A stretch of 64,000 bases of DNA, taken from assembly GCA_029783825.1 (NCBI GenBank), contig JAREIK010017068.1:65296-129295 (forward strand), written 5' to 3'. The notes under the pieces are model-generated. The model was not told the DNA's origin, did no database searches, and saw only the letters and a program-made list of their open reading frames with translations. The stretch's first letter is position 1, and each line of letters begins with the position of its first letter. Origin of the DNA: Sapria himalayana (taxonomy: Eukaryota; Streptophyta; Magnoliopsida; Malpighiales; Rafflesiaceae). Below are positions 35,945 to 47,306 of the stretch, piece by piece. A program made the translations under genes and the position numbers.

Positions 35945-36223
35945 TAAAATGGCTAGGGAATATTCCCTTGATAAATTAGCAAGGGAAAATCACTTGCTAA
36001 ATTAGCTAGGGAATTTTCCCTAGCTAATTTAGCTAGGGACATATTAAAATTAGCGACTGATAATCCGTCGCTAAATTTATTTAGCTAGGGACTATATCCG
36101 TCGCTAAAATTTATAGACAGCACTCAAGCTAGGGAATAATCTATCATTATTATTGTTTAGCGATGAAATATCTTGTTTATCTTACTAATTTAGCTATAAC
36201 ATTTTTTAGCAAGTAATTTTTAC
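35945..36223 (+). repeat. Inner CACTA 3' subterminal repeats, part 1
   Basis: Repeated GCTAGGGAATATTCCC, GCTAGGGAATTTTCCC and CCGTCGCTAAAT words in both directions. The array is interrupted by the hAT at 36224 and resumes at 39635. Confidence 0.82.
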
Positions 36224-39200
36224 TAGAGGTGTCAACCGGGCCGGGCCGGGCCATGCCCGGGTAAGGCACAGGCCATGCCGTGCTGTGCCTGACCCATTCA
36301 GTGCCGTGCTTGACTGGGCACGGTTCAGTGCCCGTGGCACGGCACACCAACACGGGCTCGTCCCATGTCGCCCTTGCTTCGCCCCTCCCGCAAAAAAGTC
36401 CCCCGAGGCCCGAGCTGACCCAATTCCCCCCCCCCCCCCCTAGCGGGAAAAAAAAATTTAAAAAAATTTTTAAATTTCAGCCGTTGGATCTCGCCTCCAA
36501 CGGCTAGGGGGCAGAATCCAACGACCCTCATGATTCTACCCCCTAAAAAATTCAAAAAAATGACTTAAAAAAATATTTTCTTTAATCTATAAATTCCACC
36601 CCCCTCTATGTAACATTTATGTTTTTCATAAACATATTTTCTCTCAAATCTCTCATTTTCTCTCTCAAAAATCTTGCTCCTCTCTCTCGGGAATCGAGAT
36701 TTCAGCATTCATCTTAGATTTTTGGGAATCTCAACTTGAGTTTTGAATTTTGAGTTTGACTTTACTGCACCGTGCATGTGACCGACCTCACTACTTTTTC
36801 CGGGTAATTTATTTTAAGTTTTTTTACCTTCACTCACTCTCTCTCTCTCTAGTTTCTCTCTCTAGACCAAAAATAAAAAAATTTTAAAATTAGTCATCTA
36901 GTCTCAAATACCTTCTGAATAACAAAAATCCTAAAAAATGACAAATACTAATGAAACATATTTAAATTTAGAAAATGAAAATATTACACAGAGGTCTGAG
37001 GCTGCTGAAACTTTGGTTTCTTTAGTCGTCTCAACCCAAACTTCTAAAAAACAAAAAACTAGGAGGAATTCTGTAGTTTGGACTCATTTTAATATAATAA
37101 AACAAAAAAATGTTAAGAGTGAGGAACAAAAAATGGCATAGTGCAAATATTGTATGGGATTTTTAACATGTAAGAGTTCGTTTGGGACTGGGCACCTTAT
37201 GAGGCATGCCGAATTATGTACCAAAAAACATGGTCCATTAGATCCTAGGCAACCCCAACTTGGCACTGCATTTTTTGAGACTGGGTCGAGTTCAGTCTCT
37301 AAGTTTACTCCCTTCATATACTCTAGCAAGTTGGGTAGGGTCGGCATGACCGGGCTTATTACATTGATGGGTCTTCCGATCAGATTTTCGGAAGATCCAA
37401 GGGTAATGTGCATAATGCAGACATATTTTCAGCCTCCTTATAGGATTCCTCGGTCCATATCTAGGAATGACATACTAAATATATATAAGTTAGATAAACA
37501 AAAAAAATTAATGAATTTATGGCATATAGTGAAGTGGTGTCTATGACGTCCGATATTTGGACAAGTCACGATGAATCATCTTATGCATGTCTCACCAGCC
37601 ACTATGTAGATTCTAACTGGACTATGAATAAAAAATTTTAGGATTCTCTGAGATTCTTCATCCTCATGATGGCCTGGCCATTTTTGAGTGTATGATGAAA
37701 TTCTTTAGGGAATATAAAATTCAAAATAAAATTTTGAGTGTCACATTCGATAACGCATCTAATAATGAAGTAGCAATTAACATGTTTATTAATATATTAG
37801 AGACGCACCATTAAGAGATATTTTTCATGTCATATGCATGTGTCACGTGATTAACCTGATTATTCAAGCTGGTATGAAGGTGTGTTCCCTCGTGTTGGAT
37901 AATATACGTAATGGACTAAAATATATTCGTACTCCTCGCAGACAACAAGAGTTTGGTAGTCTCTGTTTATCTGTGAATCTTTAGAAGAAGAAAATCCAAT
38001 CGGATGTGAGACATCATTGGAATTACACGTACCTGATGGTGGAATCATGTGTTGGATATGAACACGTGATATCTGACTACGTCAATAGTAAGAGTGATGA
38101 ATTTATTATTGACGACACTGACTAGGCTTCAGGAATTTTATTTATGAAATTCCTGAAGATTTTTTATGACACAATGAACATGTGTTCGTCGGTTTATACG
38201 CCCACGACTTGCATTGCACTCTGGTGCATATGCAACATTTGTAGCATGTTTAAAAAGTATCGAGTTGACCCGACACTTGGCCATATGGTTGCAGAGATAG
38301 AAACCAAGTACTTAAAGTACTGGTCCACCATTCCATCTCTTTATTCCCTCACTGCATGCATGGACCCTAGGGTTAAGGTGGAAGGGGTAGAAAACACCCT
38401 AACTTACATTTCCTCGTGCATGAACCTGGAAGAGCCACCTGAAGGATTCATTCACGAGAAGTTGACTGACCTCTTCACATACTATGATACTAGGTATGGT
38501 GGTGGTGGTAGTAAGACTATGATTATGGACATTGATACCTTGCTCGGAGATGATGATTTTTCCATTCAGCTAGCGAGGGGAAAACGTATGGGTGGACCAT
38601 CACATAGGAGCGAGTTTTCTCGGTACTTATATACTGATTACTGCTCAATCCTATCACATTCTGATACTAAGAATCTTGATATATTACAGTGGTGGAAATC
38701 ATATCAGTTCACCTTTCCCATGCTATCTAGGATGGCACGGGATCTACTGACTCCTCCGGTGTCGAGCGTAGTATCTGAGTCTGTTTTTTCTGTTGCATGG
38801 AACGTGATTTCGGATAGGAGATCAAGATTACGTCCAGATATTGTTGAGGCCTTGGCTTGTTTGAAGGATTGGGAGGATTCAAGATTTAGCATCTATGATC
38901 ATGCTGGAGCTAGGACTGGGACAGGGACTGCAGCAGCATCCACTACGATAGCGGAGGAGTTGATTGCCAATGATGATGATCCATATGATACTGATCTTGA
39001 TGTTGTAGCTGATGATGCTCATGATATGCCGATTAATGATTGATGATGATGTACTATTTTTTGATTTCGATGTTTTGCTTTTTATTGCTTATACGCTTTA
39101 TTTATACGTTACGTTGAAACTTTAATTTGTTTGGTTCGGACGTTCGGTATCTAATGGCTCATTGGTCATTTTTCATTTGGTATGCTTATGTTTTTTTTAC

Positions 39201-39634
39201 TTTTAAATTTTTTTTAACATCGTTTATTGATTTATTTATTTTTTTGTTTTAATTTTTCATTTAAAAATTTATAAGTCTATTATATAATTTTAATAAAATT
39301 TAAACTAATTTTATATTACATTAAAAAAAATTTTAACTTTGTAATTTTAATAAATTTTATTTTAACAATTTTCATATTATAAATATATAATATTATACAT
39401 TATCAATAATTTTATATATAATTTAATAATTAAAATAAAAATAAAAAAAAATAATTAATAAAAAAAAATTTTCTTTGCCTGGCTTGCACGGCCTGGAATG
39501 GCCTGTACGGCCAAGCCAGACCCGAGCTGGCCAGGCACGGCCTAACTTTTTTTAACCATGCCGGGCCAGGCCCGGCACGAAAGCATGCCGGTGCTCAAAA
39601 AAATTGGGTCGGCCCAGCCCATTTGACACCTTTA
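36224..39634 (+). mobile_element. hAT transposon (RICESLEEPER-like) inserted in the CACTA 3' subterminal region
   Basis: Ends TAGAGGTGTCAA at 36224 and TTGACACCTTTA at 39634 are near-perfect inverted repeats of the plant hAT type. The flanking 8-mers ATTTTTAC and CTTTTTCT agree at five of eight positions, suggesting a decayed duplication. GC-rich subterminal zones with GGGCC, GGCACGG and GCCGTGC words (36235-36400 and 39475-39620) are typical of this group. CACTA subterminal repeats are continuous across the insertion. It is the least degraded DNA element in the window. Confidence 0.88.
36938..39043 (+). pseudogene. hAT transposase with BED zinc finger and C-terminal dimerisation domain, disrupted
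   Basis: ATG at 36938 opens the N-terminus. A TAG at 37139 lies directly before the BED finger (CKYC, then GHLMRHAELC). The same frame runs on to 37546 with TGLITLMGLPIRFSEDPRVM. A frame change gives SMTSDIWTSHDESSYACL from 37540, then SVTFDNASNNEVAINMF near 37740-37790 with the second catalytic Asp, and FHVICMCHVINLI near 37825. A clean 299-codon frame (38144-39043) carries KFLKIFYDTMN, LDILQWWKSYQFTFPMLS and SSVVSESVFSVAWNVISDRR, the hAT dimerisation domain. A premature stop and several frameshifts prevent one full product, though few changes separate it from intactness. The family cuts and joins DNA ends; nuclear location is expected. Confidence 0.9.
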
Positions 39635-39810
39635 CTTTTTCTGTTACTAAATATTTAGCTAGGGTCACTTCCGTCACTAAAATTTAGCAAGAAATACTTT
39701 AGATAGGGAACCAATCCGTCAGTAATCCTTCACTATATCCCATTTAGAGATGGAAAATGCCCATTTTGCTAGGGAATTATCGATAGCTATATGGGATTTT
39801 TCTTGTAGTG
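39635..39810 (+). repeat. Inner CACTA 3' subterminal repeats, part 2, and terminus
   Basis: Resumes the GCTAGGG and CCGTCACTAAAATTTAG words and ends at TTGTAGTG. Inverted, the last 90 bp aligns with 5699-5790, identifying this as the 3' type end. Confidence 0.85.
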
Positions 39811-41900
39811 TTTGAAGTTAGCGGTACTAATCAAACTTTTTCAATTACTTATTTTTAAAATTATTTATACTTTTTATTCGTTAGTTTTTGAGTGCACTCT
39901 ATTTATAACATGATACATTACATATATTTATTTAATGTATTTTTATCTCATTATAATGTTTTTAATTTTATAATAGTTAATAATATTACTATGAAGCTTA
40001 TTTAGTATAATAGTATCAATGTTCATTTTATTATTTTGGTACAATTATTTTATCTTTTCAATTTTCCACTTAACTTAAAGTCTTTGAATTGTATTCTTTA
40101 ACAATTCAATTTTACTATTGGTATAAGCATAAAATTTGTCAAGCATGCCACTAGGTTTTTTGAGAATTAACAACATAATGTGCCAACAAATACTATAAAT
40201 TTCTTGAGTGAAGTATTTTAAAACATTCTCTATGTTTTTCATGTTGTTCATCTTCTCGCGAGGTTAAAGTTTCTTAATATTTTTTTTTCAAATTTAGTTA
40301 TTAACTTTTGCATTGTTGATCTATGAGTTAATTTTTTTTGGTAAATTTCTATTTTTCTTAAATCTTTTTTATAGTAGCTGATGCCATACTAGCTTATGCT
40401 AATATTATATGATCTACAATGAGTTATAACATTATTGTTAATCTTATTATTTTGAGTTATCACGCTAAATAACTTAATTTTAATTTCAGAGTTAACCATG
40501 TTTTTTTAGATATTTTTTGTAGGATTTATATAACTTTGTGGATGACTTTTCTAAGAATTGATCATGTTGTCTATCCCTATTTTTGTCATATCAAAGGATA
40601 CATTAGATGCTTAGTTTTCATTAATCTTTTGTTATTCTCTATCAGTTTAATTTTTTTGTTTTGATAAATTTAAAACTTATGAAATCAAGCATAAAATATA
40701 TTATTTATATTAATAATGAGGTACACTTAATAAAATATGCTAGTGTTTTTATAGTACGTCAAGAAAATATTATTAGAAATATATTTTATCTAAATTACTT
40801 AGAATATTATATAATAGTATTATGTAAGATGACTTTTATTATTTTGTTAACTATTTTTATAAATAAGTATTTTCGCATTACATAATTCATATCTCATAAG
40901 GAAAAAAATAATTTTATATATTTATACTTTATTTTTAAAAAAATGATTGATATTCACTAAAAATTTGAAATAAATATTTTATAAAAATTATATTATTATA
41001 TAATATACATTGTGAGAATTTGTATTTTCTTGAAAAAACATAAAGTGATTTATCTTGTATTTTATGTAGTCATATTATTTTCTTATTGAAAATTTAGAGA
41101 TTATAAAAAATATTCAATTAAGACAACTTTAAAACTTTTTTTATAAGACATTTTAGGATGAATCAATTATGATTACAAATTACTTAATCATATTGATATC
41201 TTCTTTTATTCTTTTCAAATTGTATTTCTAATCAATTATTTAATCACATCATTTATCATTCGTGTTGTAGGGGGTATGAATTTTGTTCAAATGTTTCTTT
41301 AAAATTAAGAAAATAAATTGTGTCATCTCATGTCTTTCTAGGTCATTATAGTATTCAAAAAAAATATAACTGCAATTCATCATTACCACAAATTAGTAAT
41401 TGAGTGATATAATTTCTTTAAATATTCTTTTCCTCGTGGGAATCTATGTGAGGCTAAAGAGATTGTTTTCAAGTTAACTCACATTTGGGTTTTCTTAGGA
41501 ATTTTGTGGCCATTTTTCTAATGATTTTCTTAATCTTAAATATCATTTAGCCAGAACATATAATAATATGAGTAAGTTGAGTTTGACACGAATTATTATA
41601 GATGAAAATTCATATAAATTGTGATGATTTCATATTAATTTAATATGAAATCAATTATTTGATAGTAAAAACTTTCTAACCACTAATATACTAGATAAAA
41701 ATAATGATGATATTAGAAAAGAGAATTTATGTTAAAATATTTTAATCATATATATTTAAATCCACTTTTATGTTATGTAATGATTGTGTTTTTTTTATAA
41801 AAAGAAATATTATTATAATTTTATTTTTTATTTTGTTACTTAATTATGATTTTTTGAATAAGTAAGAAACTAATAATATTTTTTTATTTTAATGAATTAA

Positions 41901-41935
<35 letters not shown>

Positions 41936-44835
41936 CTTTGATCTTATTTTGAATTAAATGTTTTTATACCTCAATGTCTCAAAAATTATGTATTGACTTA
42001 CTAATTATTCAACTTGTTATTTTATGCTTTTGCCACTATATGTATTTAAACTTATAGTATAAATTTTATCTCATTCTTATTTTATATAATTAATAATTAA
42101 TTTTTAATAATACATTTAATCATAATGATTTAAATAATGAAATGTATTTGGAAAACTCTATAAGATTCACATTTTTATGATTTTTTTTAGTTACATATAT
42201 TATTTCTATAAATATGACTTGGAGGAAAGTTGTGTTATATTATTGTAGTTGATACTATTATTATATAGATTAATGAATTGAATATTTTTATATTCAAATA
42301 ATTTTTTTTATAAAAGTTTCGAATAGCTCAATGATTTAAATAATTTTTTTAGTTTTTAAGTAATATATTTAAATGAAAAATTATTTTATCTCAGATTATG
42401 TTTATGTGATTATTTATCAATGAGTTTTCCATTGTTATCTCTACTAGATATAAAGAAAAATATGAGAATATAGTTTCTCTTATTCTTTAGGATTGATATT
42501 AAAAATGTTTTCAATATTGTAAATCTTTTATTAGGTTTTCTCAAGAAGATGTATGATGTGGTCCTATTTATATTCACAAATATATGAAAATATGTATGGA
42601 ATTGCTTTTATTCTCTTTGAGTGATTCATGATATTTTTGATTATTTGACTATTATTATTATTTTTGTCTCAATAATAATAAACCATAATATCTATTAATA
42701 TTTATGTATATTTTTCTAAAAAAAAAGTTTATATATTAGAAAATACTTTACTATATACACACTACAAATATTTATAAATAGCTATCATATATAATGATAA
42801 CAACACACTTTCAAATGCCCAATTGAATTACACTACTATAGTGAAAGAACTTGTATCAACGATCATTTCTTTTGGCAAGTTAACATCATATTTAGCGGGA
42901 ACCAAAGTCATAGTATATATTAAATATTCTATAATCAAATATATCATAAAAAAGAAAGATGTCAGGCCTAGATTGATTTGATGAATTTTACTATTACAAT
43001 AGTTTGAACTAGAGATTTTAGGTAAGAAATGAACTTATAAGCAAAATTGAAAATAGCTTATCAAGACTAGAACAAAAAGATAGAAGAGTTGTTGAAGAAG
43101 ATATTAAATAGATTTTTTTATTTGAACAAATTATAATATTGAATGAAAATGTAACTCCATGGTATGTAGTATTGAATGAACCTTATCAATGCAAGTAGTA
43201 CACTGATCAAATTTTGAGGCAAAGTGTTATAGTTGAGAGAGTAGTAGTATCTTGTAATAATGTCACTTTCTGCTCCTGCTCTTACAAATTTGTGGAACAT
43301 GTTAATATTTATGTGCTCAAATATTTTTCTTCTCAAAATCAATGTTGATATTTACATATATATGCATAAATATATATGTGCATATACACTGCCCTACACA
43401 CACACTCACATTTATCCATCCATATACATTACTATTCATTATATATCAGCATACACATATTTGTACTTTTGTATATATTCACACATGTATCTACATTTTC
43501 AAAGTAGTGTGTATATACTTGTATCATGCATATACTACTGTACACCCACACAAACACACACATATACCTATATACATAATGTATTTCTATAGTTACACAT
43601 GAAACTATTATATATATATGTGTGTGAGTGCACGCGTGTGTGTAAATGTATTTACAATTTTTTGATTTTGAAAATTTAATTAAAATAAAATATTATATAT
43701 TGTACACAATTTATAAAATATTATAAATTCTTTATATTTAAATCAAATATTTGTGTGTGTGTGTTTGTATGCACGTATGTGTGTGTATGTGTGTGTATGT
43801 GTGTGTGTGTGTGTGAAGCATATGAATCCGTAAAATAAAATTATGAATTAAATATATGAGCTTCTATATTATTAAAATAGTTTTTTTTAATATTTATATT
43901 AAAATAACTATCATTATACTTATATAAATAAATGAATTTGACATATTTGTAAATTATTTTGTTTTTACAATTATGTTAGAAATGAAAATATAGTTCATAA
44001 ATAGATAATATTGTTTTTTGTTTTTTCTATATAATTTTTTTATTAAAATATTAATGACTATGATAAATTTCTACCTATAATTTATTGTTATTAATATATT
44101 TTTAGAAACTTTAATATTCAAACAAATATAATGTTGTGCATATAAATACATGCATTTAATGTTTTGTAAAAAATCAATTATTGCTTTAATTATGTTCAAA
44201 CAAAATAGATTACCATATAAATACATGAGTAAATTTTTCTACAAGTAATTATTTTTTTTTATTTTATTCAAAATATATAAATGACCATATAAATATAAGA
44301 ATTTGTTTTTTTAATAATTATTTTTAAATTTTTTTCAAGTTGAATACATGACAATGTTTTTTTGTAATTAATGGATACATTTCAAACATTATTTATTTAT
44401 AATATTTATAACATATTGCATATTATGAGCTACAAATTTTATTTTGTAAATGAATTTTATTTTTAAAGTTTTATCTTGGTAAATTTAAACTACATCACAT
44501 ATATATTTTAGAAATTTTTTATAATATTTATTACACAAACATATTATTATTTGTTTAGAAATTTACAACATGAATTTAAATAAATGAACATTTTATTAGA
44601 AATCAATTTTAGTTAAATGATATTACGTGAAACAAACATATAAAAATACAAACCCTAAACATATTAAATAATAATGATTTATACAAACATATAAAAATAC
44701 AATAAAAATACATTTAAGGTTGAAAAAAGTAAATTTAAGTTCCTAAAATATATGGAAACTGATATAGATTAATACAATATCCAAAAAAACATGTATGAAT
44801 GAGATGAATGATATAAATGGATATTAAGTTTCTAA
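39811..44835. other. Outer CACTA 5' half: AT-rich DNA without recognised genes
   Basis: Long AT-rich stretch. (TA)n lies at 41911-41934. Open frames at 40661-40885 and 43118-43602 are AT- or CA-driven and lack recognisable motifs. It separates the 5' terminus of the outer CACTA from its TNP2 gene, unusually far for such elements, so old unrecognised insertions may be hidden here. Confidence 0.5.
43380..43820. repeat. CA/TG dinucleotide-rich zone
   Basis: CACACA-rich words at 43390-43570 are followed by GTGTGTGAGTGCACGCGTGTGTGT at 43618-43642 (interrupted) and (TG)n with TATG steps at 43751-43815. It resembles an imperfect inverted pair of dinucleotide repeats. Confidence 0.75.
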
Positions 44836-45190
44836 AGCTTGTAGTTATACATGTTGCAAATGTAGTTATATATAGTTTTTCATGTAATTATATATATTTA
44901 GACATATGGCTATGTATAGGTATTGATGTAGATATATATTATTATATATAGTATTATGTTGATATACATATTGTTAACTACATTTATATATAGTTATATA
45001 TATATATATGTATATGTATGTATGTATATTAAATATATGTTGTTATATCTATATATAGTTATGTTCATGTATACTATTTTTATAGTTATAGATATAGTAA
45101 AATACACTTATATATTTATGTGGTATTACTCTTGGGATTATCATATTTACATAATTTATTATTTAAATATTAAATATATTGTTATATACA
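44836..45190 (+). repeat. ATAGTTATA-type minisatellite, second site
   Basis: Contains GTAGTTATACATG, GTAGTTATATATAG and TATAGTTATAGATATAG, the same unit type as at 13051-14690. Both sites belong to the outer CACTA, so the array was probably continuous or duplicated before the inner insertion. Confidence 0.65.
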
Positions 45191-46685
45191 CACTGCTCAC
45201 CTCAAATACCAACACCCATTTTGTGATTAACATTTAAAATCACAAGGCTGTCGAGTGGAAAAAAAATAAAAATCAAGTCGGCATACCTGCTGTGTAGCAT
45301 CAACATCTACACAATGAGAATGCTTTATATCACACATGCATGAAGTATGTATGCAAATCAATTTATAAAAGCAATCCAAGCATACCATGGTGATTAATGA
45401 AGAAGAATTTCGAAATAAAAAATAAAAGAATCAAAACACACACTTTTCCATTAAGATAATCGATGAAGAATTAGGGAAGAAAACGTACTTCAAATCAATA
45501 AGAAATTCTCACTTACTCTTCGATTAGGTTGTGATGCATCGGTGTCGAGAGATAGAGGCGAACTATGGAGGACATAGGCACTTGTTAGAGTTGTCTTTTG
45601 AGTCTCGACAACAAGTGACTATATATTTTACCATAATATTTAAATTTTTCATTATACAAAAATTAAATAGACAATAAATATATAAATTACAAAAAGACTC
45701 ATTTTTTTTATTTATTATCAAAATATTTTCAACAAAATTCATGTGCGTGTAGCAAGTACACATGAAAAACTAACACCTTACAATTTTTTATTATATAATT
45801 AATTAAACAATAAATATATAAACAATTTAAAAAATATATATGTTTAGCCTTATAACAAAAAAAAATCAAATAGCTACAAAATTTATAAACTTCATATAAT
45901 AAGAGATAGATGAAAAGATAATTTGTCTTCTAGTCACTCTCATAAGAGTTATAAAATATTTTTTATGTTAAAAAATATATAAATATATATATTTTATGGT
46001 TATAAATTTTTAAGAATTCATATTAAGTTTTTTGAAGATGTTCTGAAATAATTTTAAAGGCATAAAATTTTATCTTATTTGATATCATTAATAATTTTTA
46101 AAATTTTAAAAATTACTTAAAGTGAGAAGATAATTTAAAAGGTTATATTTATTATTTTAATAAAGACAGAATTTTAAAATCAAATAATAAAATTATTAAT
46201 CATTTAATTCTTATAAATTTTAGTATGGCCACACATCTATGTATTTATTTTTAAATAGTAATTTATTTTCTTTTATATTTAATAAAAAAAATTAAATTTT
46301 TATTATAATTCAAGATTTTTAATTTTCTATTAATTATTTTTTTTAAAAGTTTCATATAATCCAAAATTTTTTTTATACTTATAATAATATTAATATTTAC
46401 TAGTTTATTCATCAATTCAACTATTTTTGAAAATATTTTTTATTTAATCATATAATGAATTATTTTACCTTTATATTAGTCGAAATTTTAATATATGTTC
46501 ATATAATTTTTAAAATATCTTTAAAAATTATTATAATTATAGAATTAATTATTTAATCTTACTTTAATAATACTAGGAGAATGTGTTTTTCAAGAATCAC
46601 TCATCTATAGACCATAACATACATTTGATAAACAAAATTAAATAAAGTATTAAAACAAATAATAAATTAAAAAAAATTAAATAAT
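45191..46685. other. Outer CACTA 5' region, no recognised gene
   Basis: 45230-45600 is of more balanced composition and could be a 5' untranslated exon of the TNP2 gene. The rest is AT-rich. The 66-codon frame at 45563-45763 on the minus strand shows no recognised motif. Confidence 0.4.
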
Positions 46686-47306
46686 TAAAGATTGGCTAGA
46701 GAAATTCCATCCCTAAATCCATAGTAATATTCCGGATGTAATTAGTAGGAAAGTTCCATCACTAAATCCGTCATTATATTCTTGATTTTATTAGCTAGAG
46801 AAATTTCATCACTAATTCCATCACTATTTTCCGGATGAAATTAGCTAGGAAAATTTCGTCCCTAAATCAGTCGCTATATTCCGGATGAAATTAGCTAGGG
46901 AAATTTCATCGCCAAATCCATCGCTATATTCTGCATGTAATTAGCTAGGTAGTTTCCATCTCTAAACCCATCACTATATTATGGATTTAATTTGCTAGGA
47001 AAATTCTATTATTAAGTCCATTGCTATATTTCGAATGAAATTAGGTAGGAAAATCATGTCGCTAAATTCGTCACTAAATTCCGGGTGAAATTACTAGAGA
47101 AATTCCGTCGCTAAATCCATCGCTAAATTCTCTGCTTTTCTTTGTGTGGAATTTACGTGGTTATTCTGTAACTAATCCATTGCAAATTTTTATTTCAATG
47201 AAAAATCATAAATCCCTTGCTATTTCCTAGCTAATCCCTCACAATTTAGCTAGGGATTGATCCCTAACTAAAATTCCCTAGCTAAATGAACTATTTTTTT
47301 GTAGTG
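46686..47306 (-). repeat. Outer CACTA 5' subterminal repeats and terminus
   Basis: About ten units of 60-70 bp built on GGAAATTTCATCGCTAAATC-like and ATATTCCGGATGAAATTAGC words lead to AGCTAGGGATTGATCC and the terminus at 47306. This is the inverse counterpart of 14966-16080. Confidence 0.85.

Larger units (their letters stand above)
14966..39810 (+). mobile_element. Inner CACTA transposon, same family as the outer one, inserted in reverse
   Basis: It begins CACTACAAGAAAATAT at 14966 and ends in a TTCTTGTAGTG terminus at 39810, with TTT on both sides (14963-14965 and 39811-39813). Its left end matches the outer element's 5' end (47306 inverted), and its right end matches the outer 3' end (5699), so its 5' to 3' direction is the plus strand. 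No TNP2 or PTTA-type blocks were found inside, so it looks non-autonomous. It has filled up with hAT fossils, a MITE, a captured exon and duplicated 3' modules. Confidence 0.82.
5699..47306 (-). mobile_element. Outer CACTA (En/Spm) transposon inserted in Copia-1 pol
   Basis: The left end starts CACTACAAGAAAAATC at 5699 and the right end finishes TTTTTTTGTAGTG at 47306. TTT flanks both sides (5696-5698 and 47307-47309), the 3-bp duplication expected of CACTA elements. The two flanks join to rebuild Copia-1 pol. Its genes (PTTA-type and TNP2) lie on the minus strand, so 47306 is the 5' end and 5699 the 3' end. Without the inner element it is about 16.8 kb. Subterminal repeats containing GCTAGGGA and CTAAAT motifs occur at both ends. 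Pairing these ends, rather than 5699 with 39810, is argued in the findings. Confidence 0.82.

Noticed and set aside
5699..39810. CACTA element 5699-39810 overlapping another at 14966-47306
   Set aside because: Similarity of ends suggested it, but overlapping elements cannot arise by simple insertion. It would also leave Copia-1 pol interrupted at 5698 without its partner, which is found at 47307.
43118..43602. Open frames around the CA/TG zone
   Set aside because: Composition-driven Tyr/His/Ile/Thr runs without recognisable protein features.
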